Source of the DNA: Firmicutes bacterium UBA4795
GTDB lineage: Bacteria; Bacillota; Desulfotomaculia; Desulfotomaculales; Nap2-2B
Direction: 5' to 3'
Assembly (NCBI GenBank): GCA_002402825.1
Contig: DHGP01000019.1
Location: forward strand, 1-58,516
DNA: 58,516 nt
Part shown: positions 1-8,852 of the stretch, piece after piece
How the letters are laid out: each line of letters starts with the position of its first letter
Position numbering within the stretch: position 1 is the first letter of the stretch
Notes under the pieces: model-generated
Databases searched by the model: none
The model's input: only the letters and a program-made list of their open reading frames with translations
Told to the model about the DNA's origin: nothing
Made by a program: the position numbers and the translations under genes

Positions 1-855
1 CGGGATTTGGAATTTTTAAGGGACATGCTTTGTGCCCCCATGGAATACAGCAGGTTAAAGAACGGCTATTACTACACCAGCCCTTTTGAAATGCCACATT
101 TAAACCTTACGGAAGGAGAACAGGTAGCGCTATTTTTAGGACAAAAGCTTTTGCTTCAATGTGCCGGTACCCCCTTAGAAGAACCCATCCGCAACGCATT
201 TACCAAGATATGCCTGTGCTTTCCTCAGGGAGTAAGCGTGGATATGAATTCCTTAGATCAAATTATTTCATTTAATGTGCAACCACTGCGGGGAGATGAA
301 CAAAATCTGGCCAGCACTTACCATCTTTTAGCCCAGGCTATAGAAGACAAGCGTTCTTTAAATATACATTATTACACTGTCAGCCGGAACGAACTGACGA
401 TTCGAAAAGTTGACCCTTACCACCTGCGCTATTTCCAGGGAGCCTGGTATTTAATAGCTTATTGTCATTTTCGCCAGGAAGTACGTATCTTTGCTCTGGA
501 CCGCATCCGCCAGCTTGAAACTTTGGAGGAAATCTTTCAGGTAAAAACAGACTTTTTGCTTGAAGAATACCTGGGCAACAGTTTGGGGATAGAAAGAGGT
601 GAAAAAGTTGAGGAAGTGAAGATTCTTTTTGACCCTGAACAGGCCCGTTGGATCCGTGAACGCAAGTGGCACGAGTCCCAGGAGATTGAATACCAACCGG
701 ACGGTTCCCTTATCCTGGGCTTAAAAGTAAGCGGCCTGGGCGAGATAAAACGATGGGTATTAAGCTTTGGCGCGCACGCGAAAGTGCTGTTCCCTGCTTC
801 ACTGCAAGAAGAGATAATGCAGGAAATAAAAAATATGGATCAAGCTTATAAATAA
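1..855 (+). CDS. WYL-domain transcriptional regulator, N-terminus cut by window edge
   Basis: The reading frame is open at the first base, and the first residues (RDLEFLRDM) are what normally follows the N-terminal winged helix of WYL regulators, so the true start lies to the left. The visible part holds a central helical region and a WYL domain at about residues 110-180 (YHLRYFQGAWYLIAYC), followed by the C-terminal WCX region. Such proteins bind DNA and sense a nucleic-acid or nucleotide ligand, and many sit beside CRISPR-Cas or other defence loci. The gene is co-directional with the cas operon that starts 180 bp downstream, so it may regulate it (inference). Its 3' 206 bp are duplicated at 8268-8473. 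Confidence 0.85.
   Translation, partial: RDLEFLRDMLCAPMEYSRLKNGYYYTSPFEMPHLNLTEGEQVALFLGQKLLLQCAGTPLEEPIRNAFTKICLCFPQGVSVDMNSLDQIISFNVQPLRGDEQNLASTYHLLAQAIEDKRSLNIHYYTVSRNELTIRKVDPYHLRYFQGAWYLIAYCHFRQEVRIFALDRIRQLETLEEIFQVKTDFLLEEYLGNSLGIERGEKVEEVKILFDPEQARWIRERKWHESQEIEYQPDGSLILGLKVSGLGEIKRWVLSFGAHAKVLFPASLQEEIMQEIKNMDQAYK
596..801 (+). repeat. Left copy of 206-bp direct repeat (3' end of WYL gene)
   Basis: This stretch recurs at 8268-8473 with a constant offset of 7672. I see only three mismatches, all near the right end, so the duplication is recent. The two copies bracket the interference genes and the first toxin-antitoxin pair. Confidence 0.93.
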
Positions 856-927
856 TTTTTTGGTACGACGTTAATTGTCACCCCGACGGCGGTAAAATGT
901 TTCAAAGCATTTAAGAAAGCCATATGA

Positions 928-1014
928 TATTTCTTTCCGATTTGGAATAAAGATGAAGCGAAAAACTGGCTGGATGACCATAAAAGAATATTGTACGTAA
1001 AATGGCAAGCTTGA
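928..1014 (+). pseudogene. Possible gene-end remnant ahead of cas operon
   Basis: A 28-codon stretch without a start codon reads YFFPIWNKDEAKNWLDDHK and ends in RILYVKWQA and a stop. The composition is protein-like (Trp, Asp/Lys pattern), suggesting the tail of a lost gene between the WYL gene and cas8b. I do not recognise a family. A chance open stretch is a fair alternative at this length. Confidence 0.25.
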
Positions 1015-1035
1015 TAGCATGAGGAGGGATTTTAA

Positions 1036-2841
1036 ATGCTCTCAGCGGTAAGGGAAATAGGGGAAAGAGTTATAAAAGAAGAAGGCAAAGAAACAATTAG
1101 CGTTCTTGTTGACGAGAAAATATCAGATAAAGAATATAAGGTTTTGAGTATATTGGTTGACCCCTTACAAAAAAAATTTGAAGGAATTGACCTGGAGGAT
1201 TTTGATTCCGAAAAAACATTAAGGTATCTTTTCAGGGGGGTTTTTAGAAAAGGGGTAACTTCTGGTGCCAACCCCACACCGGCAGCTAATATTAACCCAA
1301 AAGAACCTCACAAAACCTTAGAGGGTAAAGTAAAGGGATGGTTTAATAAGTATGCAGATCAAAGAATTTTAAGAATTTTAACAGAAAAAGAAAAAGTATT
1401 TTTGCAAAAAGTTAAAGAAGTATTAGAAAAAGAAAGCGATACTATACTTAAAGATTTAAAAGTAAAAATCACTGAACTATCCAAAAAAGAAGGTAAAATT
1501 CTTACAATAAAAATAAAGCAAGAGGAAAAATGGAATTATTTGGGCGACTTTGAAGTGTTTAAAAAGATACTTTTGGCAACGGAAAGTAATGTTGATAATG
1601 CTTCATCAGTAACAACATGTTCAATTTGTGGAGAAATGAATCTGGTTTCTCCAGATGCCGGGGTTTTTAAGTTTTATACGATAGACAAGCCTGGATTTAT
1701 CACAGGAGGGTTTCAGGAATCTTTATCCTGGAAAAACTTTCCTTTATGTCCTGACTGTAAGCTTGACTTAGAGGAAGGCAAAAGGTTTTTAGAGAGCATG
1801 CTGGCCTATAAATTCTACGGCTTACAATATATTTTAATCCCCAGGCTATTATCTGGTACAGAAGAAATTTTTAAAGAAATAATTAATATCTTTGTTACTT
1901 CAAAAAAGACGGTTTCTCTCCAAGATAAGGTTAAACGGAGAATAACCAATGATGAAAGTGAAATTTTAGACCTCCTTGCTGAAGAAAAGGATGTTCTAAC
2001 CCTGGATTTTTTATTTCTAAGTAAAGAACAAAGTGCAGAAAGAATTCTTTTACTTATTGAAGAAGTTTTTCCCTCAAGATTAAAGAGAATTTTTGAAGCT
2101 AAGGACAAAGTGGACAGTATATTCGATGAAAGATTTAATTTTGGCTGCATCAGAGAGTTTTTTTCAAAATCAGATAAAAATAAGAGAAATTATGATTTAA
2201 ATAAATATTTTCTGGAGATCATTGACGGGGTATTTAAAGGGAGGCAACTTGATTTTAAGTTTTTAACAAATTTTTATATGTTAAAAATTCGTAAGGAGTT
2301 TATCAACGACGGATATTATCGCCCGGTGACTAAAAGGGCTCTAATGGACACCATTTTTTTTTATGATTTAAATTTAATCACTTTTGAGGAGGTAATTGTC
2401 TTGGAGGAAGAACTGCTTGGAAATTTGTTTAAAGATTATCATTCTGTTTTTGCTTCACCAATAAAAAAAGGGATTTTTCTTTTAGGTTCCTTAACCGAAA
2501 TGCTGCTTCGTAAGCAATGGAAGGCAAGAAGTGCAAAACCTTTTATGAAAAGTTTAAAGGGTTTAAAAATGGATGAAGGAGATATAAGAGCCCTTCTTCC
2601 AAAAGTACAGAATAAGTTTGAGGAGTATGATTCTTTCGATAAAGGTAAAAGGCTTCTAGCTAAAGAGATAGCTGATTATCTTTTAAAAGCTGGAGATGGA
2701 TGGAACTTCTCGGTGGACGAAATTAACTTTTATTTTGCCTGCGGAATGAACCTTGTGGACAAAGTATTACCGGTTATTTATCCGGAAGGGATTCAGGATC
2801 CTGATGTAATTGAGCAGGAAAATCAAGTAGAGGAGGAATAA
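1036..2841 (+). CDS. cas8b: Cas8b/Csh1 (TM1802 family), type I-B Cascade large subunit
   Basis: 601 residues, the usual size for the Csh1/TM1802 large subunit, which recognises the PAM and holds Cascade on its DNA target. A zinc-ribbon signature is visible: CSICGE near residue 195 and CPDC near 237. The start is ATG 1036 with a strong RBS (GAGGAGG, 1021-1027). The next gene, cas7, begins 4 bp after the stop, and the order cas8b-cas7-cas5-cas3 is the classic I-B/Csh arrangement. Assignment rests on the zinc ribbon, length and position, because Cas8 sequences diverge quickly. Confidence 0.88.
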   Translation: MLSAVREIGERVIKEEGKETISVLVDEKISDKEYKVLSILVDPLQKKFEGIDLEDFDSEKTLRYLFRGVFRKGVTSGANPTPAANINPKEPHKTLEGKVKGWFNKYADQRILRILTEKEKVFLQKVKEVLEKESDTILKDLKVKITELSKKEGKILTIKIKQEEKWNYLGDFEVFKKILLATESNVDNASSVTTCSICGEMNLVSPDAGVFKFYTIDKPGFITGGFQESLSWKNFPLCPDCKLDLEEGKRFLESMLAYKFYGLQYILIPRLLSGTEEIFKEIINIFVTSKKTVSLQDKVKRRITNDESEILDLLAEEKDVLTLDFLFLSKEQSAERILLLIEEVFPSRLKRIFEAKDKVDSIFDERFNFGCIREFFSKSDKNKRNYDLNKYFLEIIDGVFKGRQLDFKFLTNFYMLKIRKEFINDGYYRPVTKRALMDTIFFYDLNLITFEEVIVLEEELLGNLFKDYHSVFASPIKKGIFLLGSLTEMLLRKQWKARSAKPFMKSLKGLKMDEGDIRALLPKVQNKFEEYDSFDKGKRLLAKEIADYLLKAGDGWNFSVDEINFYFACGMNLVDKVLPVIYPEGIQDPDVIEQENQVEEE

Positions 2842-2845
2842 AAAG

Positions 2846-3763
2846 ATGGTTCTAGCTATTAAAAACAGGTCGGAAATTCTTTTTCTTTACGATATAACAG
2901 ATGCCAACCCCAACGGTGACCCGCTAGACGAAAACAAACCTAGAATAGATGAGGAAACGGGAATCAATATTGTTACCGACGTAAGATTAAAAAGAACGAT
3001 TAGAGATTACCTTTATGATTATAAAAGACAGGATATTTTTATCCTGGAAAAAAAAGATGATAAAGGTAACCTAAGGACAAAAGAAGATCGCTTGAGTGAT
3101 TTTAAAGATAGCCCTGAAGAAGTTAAAAACAGGTGTATAGATGTCAGGCTTTTTGGGGCTACCATTGCTGTTAAAGAAAAAACATTAACTTTAACTGGGC
3201 CAGTGCAGTTTAAGTATGGGAAGTCTCTACATAAGGTAAGTCCTGCCTATATTAAGGGAACAACCGTAATGCCATCCAAGCAGGATAAAAAACAAGGTAC
3301 TTTTACGGAAAAATATATTCTTCCTTATTCACTTATTTGTTTTTATGGCGTTGTTAACGAGAATGCTGCTTTAAATCAGGAAATTTATTTAACTGAAGAT
3401 GATATTTCTTTGCTTTTGGAAGGTATCTGGCTGGGAACGAAAAACTTGATTTCAGGTTCAAAGTTTGGTCAAGTACCCAGGTTTTTAATGCAGGTAGTCT
3501 ATAAAGAAAAAGCAAATTTCTTTATTGGCGAACTGGATAAAAGAATAGCTCTTATAAAGGAGATAAGGGATGAAGAAATAAGAGATATATCGCAAGTTAA
3601 GTTGGACGTTTCAGAGCTTCTTAAAGCCACTGAAAGCAATAAAGATAAAATAGAAAAGATATTATTAAAAGTAGATGAAAGGGTTACTATGACAAAAGAT
3701 GGCAAGGAGATTGAGGTTAAGAAAGCTTTGGGAGACATCGCTATTGAAGATTTTCCCTTTTAG
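2846..3763 (+). CDS. cas7: Cas7/Csh2, type I-B Cascade backbone subunit
   Basis: 305 residues with the typical Cas7/Csh2 opening (YDITDANPNGDPLDENKPRID), an RRM-fold protein that polymerises along the crRNA spacer and forms the Cascade backbone. Other family features are the VTDVRLKRTIRDYL helix and the LFGATIAVKEK/LTGPVQF block near residue 110-125. The RBS is GAGGAGG at about 2830. It lies 4 bp downstream of cas8b and 13 bp upstream of cas5, so the genes are almost certainly cotranscribed. Confidence 0.95.
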   Translation: MVLAIKNRSEILFLYDITDANPNGDPLDENKPRIDEETGINIVTDVRLKRTIRDYLYDYKRQDIFILEKKDDKGNLRTKEDRLSDFKDSPEEVKNRCIDVRLFGATIAVKEKTLTLTGPVQFKYGKSLHKVSPAYIKGTTVMPSKQDKKQGTFTEKYILPYSLICFYGVVNENAALNQEIYLTEDDISLLLEGIWLGTKNLISGSKFGQVPRFLMQVVYKEKANFFIGELDKRIALIKEIRDEEIRDISQVKLDVSELLKATESNKDKIEKILLKVDERVTMTKDGKEIEVKKALGDIAIEDFPF

Positions 3764-3776
3764 AAGGTGAGTAAAC

Positions 3777-4499
3777 ATGAAAGTATTAATTTTTGATCTT
3801 TGGGGAGACTACGGGCATTTCCGAAAGTTTTATACGACATCTTCTCCCCTTACTTTTTCTTTTCCACCACCCCCCACCATTGCTGGAATTTTAGGAGCAA
3901 TTTATGGAGCAGGAAAAGATGAATATTTAGAGGTATTTTCTTCTGCCAGATGTAAAATAGGTTTAAAAATACTTAAGCCTGTAAAAAAAATAAGAATGGG
4001 AATAAACCTGATTAACACTAAGGGTAATTACTGGACTATTGTCAGTAAAAAAAATCATGAACCAAGGACTCAAATCAGAACAGAATTTTTAAAAGAGCCG
4101 GCCTTTAGAATTTATCTTAGCCATGCTGAAGATAATGTTTTTGAAAAGCTAGTGAATAATATAAAAGAACATAAAAGTTTTTATACAGTTTCCCTTGGTC
4201 TTAGCGAACTCTTGGCTGATTTTAAGTTTGTTGCTCTGATTGATGGTATGGAGAAAGAAGAATTTGTTCAATCGATAGAGCTATCCTCAGTTATTCCTGC
4301 GGTTCAATTGGCATCTAGGGAGATTGAGATAGAAAGTGGGAGGAAATATTTCCGGGAAAAAATACCCATGGTAATAGATAAGACCAGGGTTGTTCAAAGA
4401 TACGAGGATGTAATATTTGAAACTAACGGAAAAAACATAAGGGCAAAAGCAAATGAATGGGTGGTGCTGGAAAATGGGGAGTATATTACCTTCTTCTAA
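3777..4499 (+). CDS. cas5: Cas5 (I-B/Csh type), crRNA 5'-handle binding Cascade subunit
   Basis: 240 residues. The N-terminus (FDLWGDYGHFRKFYTTSSPL) followed by SFPPPPTIAGILGAIYG is the hallmark of Cas5 proteins of subtype I-B, which cap the crRNA 5' handle in Cascade. A glycine-rich loop and RRM fold are expected. The RBS is GAAGGTGAG before ATG 3777. The 3' end overlaps the start of cas3 in another frame by about 26 bp, indicating translational coupling. Confidence 0.92.
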   Translation: MKVLIFDLWGDYGHFRKFYTTSSPLTFSFPPPPTIAGILGAIYGAGKDEYLEVFSSARCKIGLKILKPVKKIRMGINLINTKGNYWTIVSKKNHEPRTQIRTEFLKEPAFRIYLSHAEDNVFEKLVNNIKEHKSFYTVSLGLSELLADFKFVALIDGMEKEEFVQSIELSSVIPAVQLASREIEIESGRKYFREKIPMVIDKTRVVQRYEDVIFETNGKNIRAKANEWVVLENGEYITFF

Positions 4500-6804
4500 C
4501 CTATATTCCCATCCAGAAAGATTGCTGGAAGATCACTTACGTGGAACTGCTTCCCTTATCGAAAAGTTCATAAAAGAAAAGGATAATGATCAAAACATAA
4601 AAGAAATGGCCAGAATAATTGCCTTATCCCACGATATAGGTAAGGCAACAGCTTATTTTCAAAGATATTTGTTTAACGACGATGCTTCAAAAAGACAAAG
4701 GGAAGCTAGGCACGGTCTTTTTTCTGCGCTTTGTGCTTATTATTTGACTAAAGAATTTTTATCTAAAAAGGGGATTGAAGATTGGCATTTACCTTTTTTT
4801 GCTTATGTTACAGTTAAACGCCACCATGGGAATTTACAGGATATAATTGATGAGGCAATTTTTAACGACGAAGATAAAGATCTTTTATCTTTACAGTTAG
4901 CAAGTATAGATAATAATAATTTTAATATTCTGGCTAAACATATTTTTAACTATGGATTGCCTTTAGAATTATCAAAGAGCCTTATCAAAGAATGGATAAA
5001 AGATTTTTCTTCTGAATTAAAGGTTATCAAAAGAAAGTTAAGAAAAAATACCAGCGGTATATCTTCTTATTTTTTATTAAATTATTTGTACTCACTTTTA
5101 ATTGATGCTGACAAAAGTGTTGTTGTTGTCCAACAAGAGATTTTTTTTAAGAGAGATTCAGAAATTATTAAGCCATATCTGGTTGATAATTATAAAAAAA
5201 CAAAGCAATTTAAAGAATCGCCTGTAAATATACTCAGGGAAGAAGCCTATCAGGAAATCTGTAATAAAGAAATTAATCTCAAACAAAATATTTATTCTCT
5301 CAACCTTCCTACGGGGTTAGGCAAGACATTTTCCTCTCTTTCTTTTGCTTTGAAATTAAGGGAAAAAATAAAGAATGAAACAAAAGGTTTAATATCCCCA
5401 AGAATTATCTACGCCTTGCCTTTTTTAAGTGTAATTGAGCAAAATGCAGATGAATTTGGAAAAGTACTTAAAGCAAACGGTATTATTTTAAATACCAGTG
5501 TATTACTAAAACATCATCATCTATCAGAAGTCTTTTACAAAACGGGCGAGGAAGAACTGGAAACCGATGCAGCTAAAATTCTTATTGAGGGATGGAATTC
5601 AGAAATTATCATTACTACCTTTGTTCAGTTTTTTCATACCCTTATCTCAAATAGGAATAGGAGTATTAGAAAATTTCACAGGCTGATGGATTCTATTATT
5701 ATACTTGACGAAGTTCAGGCAATTCCCTGCAAATACTGGTTGTTAATGAAAATTGCGCTGGAGACATTAACCCAAAAATTTAATTCTTATATTATTTTTG
5801 TAACGGCTACAGAACCATTAATCTTTTCTCGTGAAGATACTGTTCCGTTGGTTGTTAAAGATAAATACTTTTCTGCATTAAGCAGGGTGATTGTTCAACC
5901 AGTCTTAGAAAACAATATGACTTTGGAAGAATTGCTCAATTTAATAGACTTCAAGGAAAACAAAAGGTACCTTTTTGTGCTGAATACTATCAACTCAGCT
6001 AAAAATTTCTATGAACTTGTGAGTGAAAGGGAAAGTGATGTTATTTTTCTTTCTACTCATATTATACCAAAGGAAAGATTAAAAAGGGTAGATGAAATAA
6101 AAAACGGCAAGTATAAAATTGCTGTTACTACTCAACTTGTAGAAGCAGGAGTAGATATTGACTTTGATGTGGTGATTAGAGACTTAGCCCCGCTTGATTC
6201 AATAAATCAGGCTGCCGGGAGATGCAATAGAAACGGGTTGAGTATAGGTAAGGTATTGGTTGTTTCTCTTCAAGATGAAAATAAAAAGAAATTTGCCTCA
6301 TATATTTATGACAGTGTGCTGTTGGATATTACGAAGAAGATTTTGGCAAAGTACAAAATCATTCAAGAAAAAGAGTTTATAAATTTAATCGAAGAATATT
6401 ATCAGGAAGTATCTGCCAAAAAATCTAGCGATGAAGCAAAAGCACTTTTAGAGGCCATTGCCAGATTAAGGTATGATGGAGAGGACGATATTTCTATTGC
6501 TGATTTTAAACTCATCGAAGAAGATTATTACAAAGAAGATGTTTTCGTGGAAATTGATAATCATGCTCAAGCTGTCTGGCAGAAATATATTGAATTGAAA
6601 GAAATTAAAAATCGTTTTGAGAGAAAAAAAGCTTTTGATATTATTAAAGCGGATTTTTATCAATATGTAATATCTGTATCGGCTACAATAGAAAACCGCC
6701 CGCCGGAAGTAGCCGGCTTCAGGTATGTTTCTAATAATTTACTGGAAGATTATTACGATCCGGCTACCGGGTATAAAGTAAAAGGAAGAGTAGCAATATG
6801 GTAG
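4474..6804 (+). CDS. cas3: Cas3 HD nuclease-helicase
   Basis: About 776 residues. The N-terminal HD nuclease shows SHPERLLEDH (residue 12 on), HD at residues 53-54 and KRHH further on. The superfamily 2 helicase shows Walker A LPTGLGKT (about residue 276), the DExH-like box LDEVQ (about 410), motif III TATEP and motifs V/VI (LVEAGVDIDF, QAAGRCNRNG, about 580). It unwinds and degrades DNA marked by Cascade. I prefer ATG 4474 because HD homology begins about ten residues later; ATG 4453 is an alternative. All key motifs are intact, so the enzyme looks functional. Confidence 0.95.
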   Translation: MGSILPSSNLYSHPERLLEDHLRGTASLIEKFIKEKDNDQNIKEMARIIALSHDIGKATAYFQRYLFNDDASKRQREARHGLFSALCAYYLTKEFLSKKGIEDWHLPFFAYVTVKRHHGNLQDIIDEAIFNDEDKDLLSLQLASIDNNNFNILAKHIFNYGLPLELSKSLIKEWIKDFSSELKVIKRKLRKNTSGISSYFLLNYLYSLLIDADKSVVVVQQEIFFKRDSEIIKPYLVDNYKKTKQFKESPVNILREEAYQEICNKEINLKQNIYSLNLPTGLGKTFSSLSFALKLREKIKNETKGLISPRIIYALPFLSVIEQNADEFGKVLKANGIILNTSVLLKHHHLSEVFYKTGEEELETDAAKILIEGWNSEIIITTFVQFFHTLISNRNRSIRKFHRLMDSIIILDEVQAIPCKYWLLMKIALETLTQKFNSYIIFVTATEPLIFSREDTVPLVVKDKYFSALSRVIVQPVLENNMTLEELLNLIDFKENKRYLFVLNTINSAKNFYELVSERESDVIFLSTHIIPKERLKRVDEIKNGKYKIAVTTQLVEAGVDIDFDVVIRDLAPLDSINQAAGRCNRNGLSIGKVLVVSLQDENKKKFASYIYDSVLLDITKKILAKYKIIQEKEFINLIEEYYQEVSAKKSSDEAKALLEAIARLRYDGEDDISIADFKLIEEDYYKEDVFVEIDNHAQAVWQKYIELKEIKNRFERKKAFDIIKADFYQYVISVSATIENRPPEVAGFRYVSNNLLEDYYDPATGYKVKGRVAIW

Positions 6805-6879
6805 TTATGTCTGTTTGCAGCTTCGCTGGGCTATGATATAATGCCTTTAAGAGATATCCCCCAGGAGGTGAAAATACCT

Positions 6880-7122
6880 GTGTTATTTTTAACTCCAATT
6901 GAGGAAAAGGCGCTTCAGGAATTTTCTTCGCGGATCAAGGTTGCGCTTGCCGATAATTTACGGGAAATTAAATTCTTTGGTTCGAAATCTACAGGGAAAT
7001 TCCGCGATGAATCAGACATTTTAAATTCAGGGATGTATAGCGGTTCCCTGGGGCGTTCATATTATGCCATGTTCATGGATGGATTTTATCTTCCCTGTAA
7101 TCGTCGTGGGCATACGCATTAA
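6880..7122 (+). pseudogene. MNT nucleotidyltransferase/HEPN remnant (broken antitoxin-toxin pair)
   Basis: GTG 6880 follows AGGAGG at 6863-6868. The first 45 residues match MNT-type minimal nucleotidyltransferases: IEEKALQEFSSRIKVALADN, then LREIKFFGSKSTGKFRDESDI. The second catalytic Asp and the rest of that domain are missing. The frame then runs into LGRSYYAMF, which resembles the (S)RAYYAMF motif of HEPN toxins. This looks like an internal deletion that fused the two halves of an MNT-HEPN pair, which also fits the short tail. Downstream to 7267 I see no convincing gene. Confidence 0.55.
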
Positions 7123-7252
7123 CCTGGAGCAATACTTCCGCGAAGCCATACACCTGACATCTCACGAGAATATTGAAATTCGCAAGAGGGCCATTTTTCT
7201 ATTGGAAGAATTCAGTATTCGGAGCAATCCATGTCATTTTTTTAAAGAAAAG

Positions 7253-7280
7253 TTGATTCAAGTTTGAAACATGGTATACT
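7253..7280 (+). promoter_or_regulatory. Promoter of first vapBC pair
   Basis: TTGATT at 7253-7258, a 16-bp spacer and TATACT at 7275-7280 form a good sigma-A promoter. AGGAGG at 7307-7312 lies 8 bp before GTG 7321. Confidence 0.6.
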
Positions 7281-7320
7281 TAAAGTAAGAATTTCTTCTT
7301 ACAGGTAGGAGGTATCCTTT

Positions 7321-7593
7321 GTGAGGAATGAATTAATGCGCATAAGTGCCAAAGGACAGTTGACAATACCCGTGTACATGAGGAAAAAATTAAATATTCA
7401 GGAAGGAGATTATTTGCAAGTTCAAATGGGAGAAGACGAGATCCGTATTAAAAAAATCAAGCCGCTCCAGCCCCTAAGTGCTGAAGATCCAATCTGGCAG
7501 TTAATTGGAGCAGGAGCAAGTGGGCAAAAAGATGTTTCTGTGAACCACGATAGATACCTTGTTGAGGGAGAAATTAAACAGTGGAAAGGATAA
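7321..7593 (+). CDS. AbrB/MazE-type (SpoVT-AbrB fold) antitoxin
   Basis: 90 residues. The N-terminal swapped-hairpin DNA-binding domain shows MRISAKGQLTIPVYMRKKL followed by LNIQEGDYLQVQ, the usual VapB/AbrB antitoxin pattern. The C-terminal half probably wraps the toxin. Start GTG 7321 is set by a perfect RBS at 7307-7312. It overlaps the PIN-domain gene by 13 bp, so the two make a VapBC-type operon with its own promoter inside the cas region. Such antitoxins normally repress their own operon. Confidence 0.88.
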   Translation: MRNELMRISAKGQLTIPVYMRKKLNIQEGDYLQVQMGEDEIRIKKIKPLQPLSAEDPIWQLIGAGASGQKDVSVNHDRYLVEGEIKQWKG

Positions 7594-7982
7594 TGGTGGA
7601 TACAAGTGCAATCTACGCCTTACTGGACAGATCAGATAACTTTCACAAACAAGCTGTAGCGATCCTTAAGGAAATAAGCACAAAACAAAAAATAATCGTA
7701 ATTACAAATTTTATTATTGCTGAAAGTCATGCCCTGCTTGCAAACAGATTGGGTTCTGAACTGGCCCGGACCTGGCTGAAAGGATTATGCTGGCCAGTTG
7801 AGCGGATTACTGAAGAAGACGAAAGAAAAGCCAGAGAGATTATTTTTACTTATTTTGATAAATCATTTTCCTATACCGACGCCACTACCTTTGCCGTTAT
7901 GGAACGGCTTGGAATAACCAACGTGCTGGCTTTTGATCAACATTTTACGCAGTACGGTTTTACCTTATCCGATGAGGTATAG
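7581..7982 (+). CDS. VapC-type PIN-domain RNase toxin
   Basis: 133 residues with PIN-domain acidic residues: VDTSAIYALLD at the N-terminus, a central Glu in IIAESHALL, SYTDATTFAVM and the C-terminal FDQHF. PIN toxins cleave tRNA or rRNA when freed from their antitoxin. The 13-bp overlap with the upstream antitoxin gene supports a functional pair. The gene looks intact. Confidence 0.88.
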   Translation: MERIMVDTSAIYALLDRSDNFHKQAVAILKEISTKQKIIVITNFIIAESHALLANRLGSELARTWLKGLCWPVERITEEDERKAREIIFTYFDKSFSYTDATTFAVMERLGITNVLAFDQHFTQYGFTLSDEV

Positions 7983-8039
7983 TGCTGGTTTTGAGATAGC
8001 AGGTAGTGAACGATTTTCAAGAAGCAGACCCAACCGATC

Positions 8040-8235
8040 GTGTGCCGGATGCCGATTTCATCCTGGTCTGCCACCATGATGGAAGAAAAGCTTGAGCAAG
8101 CTAAAAGCGCTCTGCAGCTCTGCCTCAGGAATCTTGCTGAAGGAGATAGTTTTAACCTCGTCGCCTTTAATCATGCGTTCACCCGTTTTGCCAAAAAGTT
8201 TAAGCCCTTTAACCAGCAAAACCTAAACCTTGCCG
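8040..8235 (+). pseudogene. Von Willebrand factor A domain fragment
   Basis: The stretch EEKLEQAKSALQLCLRNLAE followed by GDSFNLVAFNHAFTRFA is the first helix and second strand of VWA domains (pattern KLEQAKxAL…L..gD.FnlvaFn). The preceding bases read DFILV in another frame, as in the MIDAS strand, so a frameshift lies between. Only a small piece of a larger gene is present, and at about 8236 the frame runs directly into WYL-gene DNA. It is clearly debris. Confidence 0.5.
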
Positions 8236-8473
8236 GCCGGAACGAACTGACGATGCGAAGAGGCAAAGAGGTGAAAAAGTTGAGGAAGTGAAGATTCTTT
8301 TTGACCCTGAACAGGCCCGTTGGATCCGTGAACGCAAGTGGCACGAGTCCCAGGAGATTGAATACCAACCGGACGGTTCCCTTATCCTGGGCTTAAAAGT
8401 AAGCGGCCTGGGCGAGATAAAACGATGGGTATTAAGCTTTGGCGCGCACACGAAAGTGTTATTCCCTGCTTCA
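8236..8473 (+). pseudogene. Internally deleted second copy of the WYL gene 3' end
   Basis: Bases 8236-8254 match 383-401 of the WYL gene (19 nt identical), and 8268-8473 match 596-801 with three mismatches. The region corresponding to 402-595 is missing. No start codon or regulator fold could be made from it. It is a truncated duplicate fused to VWA debris on the left and to the second vapBC promoter on the right. Confidence 0.9.
8268..8473 (+). repeat. Right copy of 206-bp direct repeat
   Basis: Partner of 596-801 at offset 7672. Homologous recombination between the copies would excise or duplicate the 7.7 kb that includes cas8b-cas7-cas5-cas3 and the first VapBC pair. Confidence 0.93.
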
Positions 8474-8503
8474 ACACTGAAATGCTTTCAGTATATTATA
8501 TCC

Positions 8504-8533
8504 TTGACAACAATAATATCATTGACTTAAAAT
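8504..8533 (+). promoter_or_regulatory. Promoter of second vapBC pair
   Basis: TTGACA at 8504-8509, an 18-bp spacer and TAAAAT at 8528-8533, about 35 bp ahead of the antitoxin start. The AT-rich surroundings (ATTATATC and GATATTAT as inverted halves) could hold the autorepressor site. Confidence 0.5.
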
Positions 8534-8567
8534 AAAGAAAGAGAAATTAAAAAGAGAAAGGACTGGG

Positions 8568-8852
8568 TTGATTTTGCTGAAAGCTGTAGGGAAAATTACC
8601 GGAAAAGGACAGGTACAGGTGCCTAAGAAAATTAGAGATGCCTGTGGTTTGAAGGTAGGTGATGAGCTTGTTTTTCAGCTTGATTCTAATAGGTCGCTGG
8701 TAGTTCATATTCGTAAGCGCCAGAAACTTTTGGATTTAGCCGGGATTTTAGAGCCCCGGCATAATTTTCCCGGGGTAGAAGAGGAAGAGGAAGGAACCCG
8801 GAGGGTAATTGCCGAAAAGATTGCTCATAAGGGGCTTAAAAATGAGTCTTGA
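8568..8852 (+). CDS. AbrB-type antitoxin of second VapBC pair
   Basis: 94 residues, starting at TTG 8568 after an AGAAAGGA-like RBS. The N-terminus (VGKITGKGQVQVPKKIRDAC, then GLKVGDELVFQ) is a SpoVT/AbrB swapped hairpin. A run of Glu (EEEEEG) in the C-terminal part is typical of the disordered toxin-binding tail. It overlaps the following PIN gene by 11 bp. It differs strongly from the antitoxin at 7321, so the two pairs are separate acquisitions rather than duplicates. Confidence 0.85.
   Translation: MILLKAVGKITGKGQVQVPKKIRDACGLKVGDELVFQLDSNRSLVVHIRKRQKLLDLAGILEPRHNFPGVEEEEEGTRRVIAEKIAHKGLKNES

Noticed and set aside
7064..7267. 67-codon frame (MPCSWMDFIFP…EKLIQV) downstream of the MNT/HEPN remnant
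   Set aside because: No RBS and no recognisable domain; starts inside the remnant and ends inside the vapBC promoter. Treated as debris.
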